NCBI GenBank assembly: GCA_021232515.1
Contig: JAJPOQ010000082.1
Span: 1 to 44,916, forward strand
Reading direction: 5' to 3'
Origin: Lentisphaeraceae bacterium
GTDB lineage: Bacteria; Verrucomicrobiota; Lentisphaeria; Lentisphaerales; Lentisphaeraceae
DNA: 44,916 bases
Part shown: piece by piece, positions 24,650-34,000 of the stretch
Layout: every line of letters begins with the position of its first letter
How positions within the stretch are numbered: the first letter of the stretch is position 1
The notes under the pieces: model-generated
Seen by the model: the letters and a program-made list of their open reading frames with translations, nothing else
Told to the model about the DNA's origin: nothing
Databases searched by the model: none
Translations under genes and position numbers: made by a program

Positions 24650-26915
24650 TTCGAAAGATAAAGACTTTCTAGCTGACTTCTTAGTCGATGTCGTCAATGA
24701 AGTGAATGACGAAATCTCTCAAGAGGAAAGTGAATTTGAAAGTTTTTTGAACGACTTTACTGATCTCGATAAAAAATATTCACAAAAAGAATTCCTTGCT
24801 CGCGGTGGCATGAAAAACATTTTTCGCGTCAAGGAAAATCAAACATCGCGAAATGTCGCTATGGCTCAACTCATTGGCGATGATATAAACCGCAAAAAAG
24901 TACTCGCATTTTTAAGAGAAGCGAGAATAACCGCCCTACTCGAACATCCAAATATTGTTCCTATTCACGAGATAAACCATAAAGACGGCATGCCCTATTT
25001 TACCATGAAAGAAATTCAGGGCGTGACATTAGGCGAAATACTTAAAAAGCTTAAAGAGAACAGTCATAAGTTTAAAAAAAAGTATGACCTGAACACTCTA
25101 CTCAACATCTTCATTAAAGTCTGCGATGCCATCTCATACGCTCACTCTAGGAACATAGTGCACTTAGACCTAAAACCTGACAATATTCACGTCGGTGAAT
25201 TTGGTGAAGTTTTAGTTATCGACTGGGGTTTGGCAAAAGAGATAAGCGAGACTGAATCTAGCTCGAATCGGACAGAAGAGTTTCAAGTAGACCATGAGCA
25301 TACCCTTGATGGCTTTGTCAAAGGTACAATAGGCTTCATGGCTCCAGAGCAAGCTCGCGGGGAAAACTCTCAGAAAGACATGCGAACAGACATCTACTCT
25401 CTTGGGGCAATATTATACGCCATACTAAGTTTTGAGTCTCCATACGAAGAGGAAAATACAAAAAAGGCTATTTCACTTACAGCTTTAGGTGATTACAATC
25501 CTTTAAGAAATGAAAAAGAACTACCAAACGCCCTAGTTTCTGTAACGTATAGAGCTCTACAAAAGCATAAAAGTGATCGCTACCAACACGTGGAAGAACT
25601 AAAAGATGACGTCCAACTCTACCTAAATGGTTTCGCCACAAAAGCACAAGATGCTTCTCTAGCAGATATAGCTGTGTTATTCTATAAAAGGAATAAAGCT
25701 CTCTGTACTTTAACTGCTGCTTTTGTGCTCATTTCAATTGCCTCAACATATGCCTTTATTGCCAGTCTGACCAAAAGTGAAGCCATTGCAAAAAAGAATG
25801 CTGAACTTGCGGTAAATAATGCTATCGAAGCTGAAAAACGAGAGCAAGAAGCCCGACAACTTTACGTAGATCTCACTAACACTATTAAAGAAAAAGAAGA
25901 GTTGACGACTACCTCTATCCCACTAGTGCTGGATAAAGCTAACTTTATGCGTCGTCGTCAGTACAATTTTGATGAATCTTATAAAATACTCAATGAGGTT
26001 TATGATGAAGATATAAAAGATACCGAATACTGGATTGAATTGGCTTATCACCTGGTTGGCGACTTTAAATTCGAAGAAGCCTTAAAGTATTTTACAAAAG
26101 CCCATTCTTTAACCAAGAATAAAAACTCACGACATATACAACAAGGCTTAGAAATATCTAAAAAGTATATCGACTTCAAGAAAGACATACCTAATCTAAA
26201 AAGACTTTACGCAGATATACACAAACTAAAAAAGCCCATAGTCACTTCTCAAGTAAGTAAGAATGTTTTTATGAATTGGGGATTAACTCAAGAAGAACAA
26301 AAAGAAGTCTTTTTATTTTGTATCAAAGTCTGCAATCCAGAAGTCTCTGATTGGCATATAAATATCCAGCAAAGCAAAGTACAAAAACATAAGTTTAATA
26401 TAATCTTTGACAACCATAAGCTTCTAGCTGACATAAGCCCTCTTACAGGTCTACAAATAGATAAAGTCTCTTTTAGGGGCTGCACTTCACTAAATTCTCT
26501 GCTCTGCTTGCGTGCCTGTGACATACGCTCGCTAGATCTGTCACAAACCGATGCGAATAAGCTTAAATATAAGCAAAATGTCTACAACCTCATGATTGAA
26601 TCTGTAGAAGAATTAATCATGCAAAACATGAACTTGAGGCACCTTCGTTTAATCGGGAAGCAAAACCTTAAAACACTCGACCTTTCTGGTTCTCAAGTAA
26701 ATTCACAAAATATAAGTAATCAAAATGTAGAAAGCCTCAACTTCTGCCAAGCAATAGTCGAGGATCAGCAATACTTACGTCGATTTGTAAACCTCAAGCG
26801 AATCATCATCCCTGAAAAGAATGTCAATAAGCCACTGATCAAATACTGGAACTCTAAAAAAATTAAAATCACAAAGTGTAAATGTACAAACAAGAGAGTC
26901 TGCCAACTTAAATAG
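24642..26915 (+). CDS. WNK-like Ser/Thr protein kinase with membrane segment and LRR-like C-terminus (757 aa)
   Basis: Kinase domain at about residues 50-330. ARGGMK58NIF replaces GxGxxG so that Lys58 sits at the third glycine. The VAIK position reads V72-A-M-A75, which lacks the lysine. Glu93, HLD176LKPDN181, D194WG and GTIGFMAPEQ are present, so catalytic Asp, Asn and DFG-type Asp are kept while the HRD Arg is lost. A membrane helix lies at about 354-376 after NGFATKAQDASL, shared with the other kinase. A coiled-coil-like stretch and TPR-like helices follow, then LRR-like repeats (RSLDLSQTDA, KTLDLSGSQV, ESLNFCQAIV). It overlaps the sigma gene by 8 bp. I infer that it phosphorylates or otherwise controls that sigma factor in response to a signal sensed by the C-terminal repeats. 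Confidence 0.87.
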   Translation: MSDSKDKDFLADFLVDVVNEVNDEISQEESEFESFLNDFTDLDKKYSQKEFLARGGMKNIFRVKENQTSRNVAMAQLIGDDINRKKVLAFLREARITALLEHPNIVPIHEINHKDGMPYFTMKEIQGVTLGEILKKLKENSHKFKKKYDLNTLLNIFIKVCDAISYAHSRNIVHLDLKPDNIHVGEFGEVLVIDWGLAKEISETESSSNRTEEFQVDHEHTLDGFVKGTIGFMAPEQARGENSQKDMRTDIYSLGAILYAILSFESPYEEENTKKAISLTALGDYNPLRNEKELPNALVSVTYRALQKHKSDRYQHVEELKDDVQLYLNGFATKAQDASLADIAVLFYKRNKALCTLTAAFVLISIASTYAFIASLTKSEAIAKKNAELAVNNAIEAEKREQEARQLYVDLTNTIKEKEELTTTSIPLVLDKANFMRRRQYNFDESYKILNEVYDEDIKDTEYWIELAYHLVGDFKFEEALKYFTKAHSLTKNKNSRHIQQGLEISKKYIDFKKDIPNLKRLYADIHKLKKPIVTSQVSKNVFMNWGLTQEEQKEVFLFCIKVCNPEVSDWHINIQQSKVQKHKFNIIFDNHKLLADISPLTGLQIDKVSFRGCTSLNSLLCLRACDIRSLDLSQTDANKLKYKQNVYNLMIESVEELIMQNMNLRHLRLIGKQNLKTLDLSGSQVNSQNISNQNVESLNFCQAIVEDQQYLRRFVNLKRIIIPEKNVNKPLIKYWNSKKIKITKCKCTNKRVCQLK

Positions 26916-26925
26916 ACCGAGCAGT

Positions 26926-27099
26926 CTAATACCAAGTCTTTTCAAAGCTTTTTGTTCTCAGTATTTTCGCATTTAGCTCCTCATCCACTTTTTGACAAGT
27001 AATAAGGCACCGTTGAAAGCTCTTGGTATTTTTACACATTGATAGTTTTAAGCTTTCAATAGATAAATCTCTTTTGAACTTCTGGTACTTTAGTATCAT
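26926..27099 (-). CDS. Candidate small protein, 57 aa, unrecognised
   Basis: An ATG with AGGA 9 nt upstream opens a 57-codon frame ending TAG. The product is basic, with a CKNTKSFQRCLITCQ segment containing three cysteines. It lies in the 288-bp gap between the convergent kinase and DUF1592 genes, after the latter's stop. I do not recognise it. It is the only plausible frame in the gap, but a chance frame of this length is quite possible. Confidence 0.25.
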   Translation of the reverse strand: MILKYQKFKRDLSIESLKLSMCKNTKSFQRCLITCQKVDEELNAKILRTKSFEKTWY

Positions 27100-27203
27100 C
27101 TTTACAATTCCTAATCTCTTTAAATAGTATCTTGTACAAATGAAAATATAAATTATGACAACTAAAATAATTTTTATTGAATAGTTGAATGAAAAAAGTG
27201 TAA

Positions 27204-29627
27204 CTACTTGTGTCTAAATGTATCACTCAAGATCACTTCTTGTATCAAACTTCTAAAGCCATAACTCTTATCTTTAGTTTTCTTCAATATATCTTGAATC
27301 ACTTTGCGGTCCGTAAACTCGACCTTTGCTCCAGTCGCAAACTCAAGTAATCGACTTGTAAGATTTTCTGCTAACATCTCTTTATCCTTCAAAAGAAGTT
27401 GACGCATACCATTTAGGTCCTTGAAGGTTTCGCCGCTTAGCATTTTTCCTGATGCATCGACTTTTTGACCAAGTTTGTACTTAACACTTTTTCCAAAGAT
27501 TTTCTGTTTTACATCTAGGCCCTTCTCTAAGGCGCGATATTCCTCTCGAAATCTGCCTATTACATCGAAACTTTCCAAGGAAAAACCAAGTGGATCAAAC
27601 TTATCGTGACAGGTTGCACAAGATGCATTTTCTCTATGTTTGGCAAATTGCTCTCGTAAAGTAGCTGATGCTGAAGAGTCAGGCTCAAAAGCTGCAACTG
27701 GAGGTGGTGGCGGCACTCTCTTCCCAAGAATTTTTTCATAAAACCAAACGCCACGATTTACTGGTGAGGTCGTAGCTCCATTTGCTGTCACTTTGAGGAT
27801 TCCAGCCTGAGTCACCAAGCCTCCACGGATGCTATTCTCAATCGGGACTTTTCGAAAATAACTGCCATTGACATTGGGAATATCATATAACTTAGCTAGG
27901 CGTTCATTGATCATTAAAAAGTTTGAACTTACCATGGCCTCAGCACCTAAATTTTCTTTGACCATTTCATTTAAATAAGCATAAGTTTCTTGAGCAAGTG
28001 ACTCCATCAACCAAGTATCAAACTCTGGATAAAGCTGCTTATCAGGAGTAGTCGCATCGATTGCATCTAAAGATAGCCATTGATCTGCAAAGCTCTTAAT
28101 AAACCTTTTGAATTTTGGATCTAAAATCATTCTCTCTATTTGCTCAGAAAGAACCGTCTCATCTTTAAGACGTCCATTTACAGCGAGCTCTCTTAGCTCC
28201 TTATCTGGCATAGATTTCCAGAGAAAGTATGAAAGCCGAGAAGCCAATTCAAAATCATTTAGCTCTCCAGTACCTTCTGTAAAAAATAAGAAATAAGGCG
28301 AGCAAAGTATTCCTTGATAAGCAACTTTTATAGAGTCTTGAAAACTGAAGCCGTCGTTGTATTTCATCTTGAACAAACCAACAAACTTATCAACTTCTTC
28401 TTTACTCACAGGATAACGGAACGCTCGTGCGGCAAAGTCACGAATAAGGTTCTCTACTTGCTTTAAAGGTTTCTTTGGAGTTAAGAATGAAGTTTGTTCT
28501 TCTTGATTCGGCTTATAAACCTTTGAACTCATAAACTCTGGCTGCCTAAAACTAGACTGGTCAGTCCACATACTTGTAGTACGCGAATAACCAAAGAGTG
28601 TTTCATGACTTTCAGATGGCCACTTTTTATAGATCGGGCCTTCGATTGTCAACTCATCAACACCAATTAGTTGATCAGTGGTCTTATCTGCCATGGTGCC
28701 AATTTTAAAAATGAATTCATCACCAGCATCTAAGTAGTATTCTCCGCCAAGCACTTCTTTACATTTATCTATAGGCAGCGTAAAAACATCTATTGGTATA
28801 TTAAAACGTTGGTGACGTCCACGTGCAAGAAGAATAGTATGTGTTCTGTTTGCTGGGATGATCTTACCTTCTTTCTGCCGAGCAGCATACGCTTTAAACG
28901 ACACTTTATACGTTCCCGAGTAAGGAGCTTTAAACTTAGTCCAACGTGTTTGAATCATAAGGTCGGTTGGTTGTTGCTTAAGATAAGCTTTACCATCAAT
29001 CAAGGTTTGAGAGTTTTTCTCTGCAAGTGGGAACTTTTTACCGTCACCAAAAAGAGTCTGCCACTTTTCAACTTCAGGCTTCTTCCCATAAAACATGGCT
29101 TGTGACATAGCCTTTTCAGCAGCATCCATATAAGAGTTGATCTGCACATAGGATAACGATTGCTCATGGGAAGTATTATCAAATCCCTCAGCACTTCGAT
29201 CGTTGGGCAATAAACCTTTCACTCGAAGTGAAGGTATTTTCATTAAATCAATTAAAGTATATTCATACTCTTCAGCGGTCAGTCGTCGAAAAGCTGTTCG
29301 ACCTTCTTGGTTAACCCTTTGTGCAGTATTCTTCTCCAAGCTTTGTTCAAGTAGCTTTAAAAAGTCTTCTCGCTCCTGCTCTGACGGTTGTCTTTTTTTC
29401 TTTTTCGGGGGCATATCTTCAGAGGACACCATGTCATAGATGTAAGTCCAAGGTTCTTGCGCTGTCTGACTTAGTTCTCCATAAGCCAAGTCCTCTATAC
29501 TAAAGCTCCCCTTCTTTAAGTCTTCATCATGACAATCAGAACAGTAGCGATTGAGAAACGGTTGAAGCTTAGAGTCGCCTGCATGAGCTGAGAACATACA
29601 CAGAACAATTAATAGAAATACTTTCAT
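27204..29627 (-). CDS. DUF1592-type multidomain c-type cytochrome-like protein, exported (807 aa)
   Basis: The signal peptide is residues 1-16. The order is then haem motif C29SDCH33 with DEDLKKGSFSIEDL, DUF1587 (AFRRLTAEEYEYTLIDLMKI), a middle beta-rich region (YKVSFKAYAARQKEGKIIP), DUF1595 (FAARAFRYPVSKEEVDKFV), DUF1592 (DFELASRLSYFLWKSMPDKEL), DUF1588 with CATCHDKFDPLGFSLESFDV, and DUF1585. It starts 1 bp after the DUF1552 stop, so the order is reversed relative to the pairs at 14363-22087. It is probably periplasmic and haem-binding. The substrate is unknown. Confidence 0.88.
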   Translation of the reverse strand: MKVFLLIVLCMFSAHAGDSKLQPFLNRYCSDCHDEDLKKGSFSIEDLAYGELSQTAQEPWTYIYDMVSSEDMPPKKKKRQPSEQEREDFLKLLEQSLEKNTAQRVNQEGRTAFRRLTAEEYEYTLIDLMKIPSLRVKGLLPNDRSAEGFDNTSHEQSLSYVQINSYMDAAEKAMSQAMFYGKKPEVEKWQTLFGDGKKFPLAEKNSQTLIDGKAYLKQQPTDLMIQTRWTKFKAPYSGTYKVSFKAYAARQKEGKIIPANRTHTILLARGRHQRFNIPIDVFTLPIDKCKEVLGGEYYLDAGDEFIFKIGTMADKTTDQLIGVDELTIEGPIYKKWPSESHETLFGYSRTTSMWTDQSSFRQPEFMSSKVYKPNQEEQTSFLTPKKPLKQVENLIRDFAARAFRYPVSKEEVDKFVGLFKMKYNDGFSFQDSIKVAYQGILCSPYFLFFTEGTGELNDFELASRLSYFLWKSMPDKELRELAVNGRLKDETVLSEQIERMILDPKFKRFIKSFADQWLSLDAIDATTPDKQLYPEFDTWLMESLAQETYAYLNEMVKENLGAEAMVSSNFLMINERLAKLYDIPNVNGSYFRKVPIENSIRGGLVTQAGILKVTANGATTSPVNRGVWFYEKILGKRVPPPPPVAAFEPDSSASATLREQFAKHRENASCATCHDKFDPLGFSLESFDVIGRFREEYRALEKGLDVKQKIFGKSVKYKLGQKVDASGKMLSGETFKDLNGMRQLLLKDKEMLAENLTSRLLEFATGAKVEFTDRKVIQDILKKTKDKSYGFRSLIQEVILSDTFRHK

Positions 29628-29628
29628 G

Positions 29629-30924
29629 CTATACCTCTATCTCTTTTAATGAGCCCTTACTTGAAGCAAAGCTTTGAGTCGGAACTCCAAGTTGATTTAA
29701 CATAGACACATAAAGGTTACTTAAAGGTGAATCCTGTTTATGTGACTGACAATCAAGGTGTCGTCCATGCTTGAAACCTCCTCCGGCTAAGAGAATCGGT
29801 AGATTATTATTTGAATGAATATAAGCGTCACCCATGTGCGTACCGTAGAGAAGCATGGTACTGTCGAGCAAACTTTGTCCTTGTTCATCAAAACCCTTGA
29901 GGCGATCTAAAAGCTTATTCAATATTTTAAATTGCTCTCCCTCTAAGATTGCCAATTGACGAAGCTTTTCAGCTTTTTTATTGTGATGCGTCAAACTATG
30001 CCAACCAGTATCAATATTCTCGCCTGGTACTGCGACTTTAGGATTGCGTTGAATTTCAATAAAAAGTGAAAGTATACGCGAAGAGTCAGATTCGAGAGCT
30101 AGAGCAATCATCTCAAACATTTGCTCTGTACGATTGAGTATATCTTCATTCTTTACTAAGTCTTCAGGGAGTTTTGCACTTGTCTTAGGCTTAGCTTTAG
30201 ATAACCAATCTTCTGAGCTTTGAAGTCTTTTCTCTGCTTCTCTAACAGAGTTCAAATACTGCTCAACCTTCTGACTATCTTCATGACCAACTTTTTTTGA
30301 CAATGACTTTGCTTGGCCATAAACAACATCGAGAATACTCTTGCCATCTGCCAGCCGATTCTTTTGCATATTCACTTCTCGAAGAGAACCTTGAAGAAAC
30401 ATCTTTTTGAATAAAGTAGAAGCTCTCTTTTCTGGTGGAATCATTATCCCACTGCGATTAAATGATAGACCACGAGTATAATCCGTACCGACAATCATTG
30501 ACATGTAAGGAAAGCGGGTTCTATGCCCAATACTTTCAGCTGCTAACACATCTGTTGAAATAGAATTCTTAAAGCCACTGCGGCCTGGGTGTTTAGCACC
30601 AGTCAAAAATGAAACTTCCCCCCAGTGTCCTTCCTGTATTTCAGGGTGAGATAAACCAGAAAATACAGTGAAGTCTTTTTTATGACTTTTAAGTAGATCT
30701 AGATAAAGGCTTTCATTATAGTCGGCACCAGTTTCTTTAGGAAAAAAGTACTGTGGCAAAATCCCCATATTGGTAAGGATATTCACCATTCTCTTAGGTG
30801 GGGCACTTTTAGGAATCGCCATTGCACTTAAGTAAGGGAGAGATAAGGCAACACCTAAACCCTTGAGTAAATGGCGGCGACTCAGAGGCTTTTTTCTAAT
30901 CCAAAATGTTTCACTTCTATTCAT
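29629..30924 (-). CDS. DUF1552 (HXXSHH) protein (431 aa)
   Basis: The N-terminus has PLSRRHLLKGLGVALSLPYL, a Tat-like signal preceded by a basic segment. Family blocks include NILTNMGILPQYFFPKE, FSGLSHPEIQEGHWGEVSFL, STDVLAAESIG, YLNSVREAEKRLQS and H-S-L-T-H-H, with Thr for Ser in the signature. The C-terminus is YGTHMGDAYIHSNNNLPILL. ATG 30924 is preferred because GGAAG lies 9 nt upstream, while ATG 30933 touches that site. It heads a two-gene operon driven by the ECF-type element P5. Confidence 0.87.
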   Translation of the reverse strand: MNRSETFWIRKKPLSRRHLLKGLGVALSLPYLSAMAIPKSAPPKRMVNILTNMGILPQYFFPKETGADYNESLYLDLLKSHKKDFTVFSGLSHPEIQEGHWGEVSFLTGAKHPGRSGFKNSISTDVLAAESIGHRTRFPYMSMIVGTDYTRGLSFNRSGIMIPPEKRASTLFKKMFLQGSLREVNMQKNRLADGKSILDVVYGQAKSLSKKVGHEDSQKVEQYLNSVREAEKRLQSSEDWLSKAKPKTSAKLPEDLVKNEDILNRTEQMFEMIALALESDSSRILSLFIEIQRNPKVAVPGENIDTGWHSLTHHNKKAEKLRQLAILEGEQFKILNKLLDRLKGFDEQGQSLLDSTMLLYGTHMGDAYIHSNNNLPILLAGGGFKHGRHLDCQSHKQDSPLSNLYVSMLNQLGVPTQSFASSKGSLKEIEV

Positions 30925-30957
30925 AAATTTCATCTTCCATAGCTATACACTTAGAAA

Positions 30958-30991
30958 GATGATCGAAATAGAAGCTTAGATCTGTACTCGA
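30958..30991 (-). promoter_or_regulatory. ECF-type promoter element P5 upstream of the DUF1552-DUF1592 operon
   Basis: The minus strand reads TCGAGTACAGA, then the conserved CG at the same spacing in CGATCATC. The predicted start of transcription is near 30951, about 27 nt before the start codon at 30924. The -10-like block is less conserved than in P1-P3. Confidence 0.6.
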
Positions 30992-31040
30992 CTCGTCACA
31001 AAGCTGATCTTATCTATCAGATCTAACTCGCCTACACTCA

Positions 31041-34000
31041 CTACTTTGTGATTTTTATTTCTAGCCAGTCATCTGAAACTGTCGTGAAGTTTAACTTGAA
31101 GCTAAGTTTGTTTTGCTCAAACTCTGAATCGACGCGCTTCCAAATACCTTCTTTTGACTTGAACTGCACAATATTCATTTCCGTACTGATGTTTTTTATG
31201 CTAAGCGAAAGAACGTCACTAGCTCTTATCTTTATATTCACAGCTTCTGCACTATCTATTCTTTTGAAATTAAACCAAGAAGGTAAAGTTATAAAAGCTT
31301 TACCACTCAATAAGCGATGTGGAAAAAATGCCTGCTGAAGAGCCTTTGACTCGGCGTCATAAGTAAAGCCAGGATCTTGAGAAAGAGTAATCTTCGAATT
31401 TGAACCTACTTGACGGATAGACTTAATTTTGAACCAACGATTTAAGGTATTCTCTAATGAAAAACAAATATACTGATCTTCATAAAGCTTACTTATTTGC
31501 GAAGTATGACCTTTCACTAAAATGCTATAATCAGACTTTGCTCTAGTTACTTCGATAACTTCTAAAGGCTTGCTTTTTTTGACTGTTGCCTTCAATCGAT
31601 TATTTGAAAAGTTTTCACCGCCCGAGAAATCAATGCTTTGACTATCTCCCTGCTCACTTAGGATCGTAAAGTTGCCATCTGTAACGACATCCATTGCCGA
31701 TATTTCCGAATCCATTTCTGGAGCTCTGTAAAGAACAGTCTTTGTGATATTTTCATCAGAAATCTTCCACGCTAGGCCTTTATTGTCTTTTGTTGCGACT
31801 TTCTCGACCTTATTCAAAAACGGATTTTTGCTGTAAGGTTCCCATAAAGCAACAAATGTACTCTTAAGGTTTTTACCTTTTCGGTTTACAATGATCTTTG
31901 GCATCAATTCTTTCGACCAAGCTTTGCGTGCTTCAAGTTTATTGTGAAGTTCTCTAGAGTATCTGTTACGTGGAGCTTCTGCTAATATCGCTTTACCATC
32001 TTGTGGATTAAGCCAGTGTAGCTTCATACTCGGCTTAGGATCTAAGGACTTAGCTCGTGGCCCTGCACTTTTGGTATTCTTAGATACTGCCGGAGTTGGT
32101 TTCATAGTCGCTGTCCAAGTTTCATTGATCGATGAAACATTGGCATTTCTAAAAGCGCCGTAAAACTTACTTTCCACACCATACTTATCGTGCTTGTACT
32201 TATCTTTCTGACTATCTCCCCAAGGGTAACTATCGGTGATCGCCACACCGTTCTTAGCTAAATTATCTAAAGTCTTCTCTGGATTTAGGTCTGTAGTTAA
32301 AACTTGTTTGTAGTCCGCACAGCCATTTGCCATCCAGTCATGCTCTTCACCACCTTCAACTTCAAATATATCGAGTACAGCATTTCGTTTTTCGCCAAAT
32401 GGCAATAAAACTAATGAACGGCGATAAATACTACACTCAGGGTAAGCTGGAGTACCGCCTTGATCTGCCTGGACAATTTGGCTAGAACCTTTTCTGGCAT
32501 TCCAAGTCAATAGTCTACCAGCGTCACCACCTTTTTGAGAGCCTCTATTAACAACCACAAGATTGTGAGAAACACTCGATTGATTGTAAGCGGTTATATG
32601 TGAGTAACCGATATCACTCACAAGCTCATCTCCATAAGCCCAGAAATTGAGATTTAGCATATCGTAATGAGCATGATTGTAAGTCCCTGAAAAGTGGAGT
32701 TGAGGTTCAATCCTATAAGGCTTCATACCTCGACCAAGTGCTCCGTGGCCATATGCTCTAAACAAGTGAGGTGTATTCTCAAGTCTTTCATCAAACTGAG
32801 TAACTGAAAGTTTACCCTTAGCTGGGTTGGCTGTTTCGGACCAAGAATCGTGAAGTGTGTAAGCCGTTGCATCTGGATACGTCTGACGATTCAAAGCATC
32901 CACTGCAGTCTTATATACTGGAATAGAAGTCTTAGGGTTAGATATACTCAAGTGTTTGTTATCTAAAGGTGAAATGTAGCCTTTGGGGTCTTGATAGTCG
33001 GTAAATATATCTAAGGCTTGAGACTGACGGACAAACTGGTCTAGTGTATACCATTGACTCTCGGGAAAGACTCCATCTTCCATGAAGGTTTCGTTAAAGG
33101 AACCGAGTATCTTTCTCAAGGTATAGTGAACTAACTCTGGCTCTCCTATCATCCTACCTATCTGTGCTAAAGTTCTATTGGCTGATCCACTTAGGTTATG
33201 AAACATAACAAATTTACTATTTCGATAAAAAGCATCGCGCTTAAGAATCATCCTTGCCATATGCAGAAAGCCATTTGCCGTCTCAAGCTGAGGCTGTTTC
33301 ACATTGACTTCTTTTGACAGCTCAGCCCATACATCTGTATTATCCAGAATTGCATAGTAACGACAAGGTAAAAGTAAACTGCCCGCACTAGACACGTACC
33401 AGTAACCATTCATCGTAAAGGAAAACCATGAGTAGTAGTCTGGCGCTTGAAGTCTTATTTCAGGCTGAGGTGCGTTCCAAGAGATCTTACCATGGACGGG
33501 CCAGTCTGGCATATTTCTTGTTATTGCCCAAAGTATTGCTGCTGAACGCACGCCGTACTTCATCTCACCAGTTCTGCGGTAGAGCATACCTAACTGAATA
33601 CCTATCTGGGTTATCTTTTCGAGACGAGCGTCTGTTTGAAACTGATCTACATAAATTCTTCGTCCTTTATACTTTTTATCGCTAAGCTTTGTATCGTGAT
33701 AAGCATACTTCACTTTTTTACCAGAAGGAGCGACTACTTCTTCATAGCCGTGGATTGGAAACTTCTTTTCTGGAGCATAAACCTTCCTGCTTTTGGCTTC
33801 ATATATATCGTTTGACTTCTCTGGCTCCCAGAAGTAATTAGTCCCTTTCGTACCTCCACTGTAGGCAAAGGGTCTTTTTGTAGGTACAAGTGAAATAAGC
33901 TTCTCTACAGAAAGTCCCATGAATGGCGCAACATTATCTTTAAAGCGCTTAAACTTATAGTCTGGTAAAGTGACAGTGCGACCGCCTTTGTGTTCCCATA

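Noticed and set aside
27128..27150. Palindromic TTGTACAA near 27135 as another ECF element
   Set aside because: No CGTTC or CGATC follows at 17-18 nt on either strand, and no gene starts nearby in the right direction.
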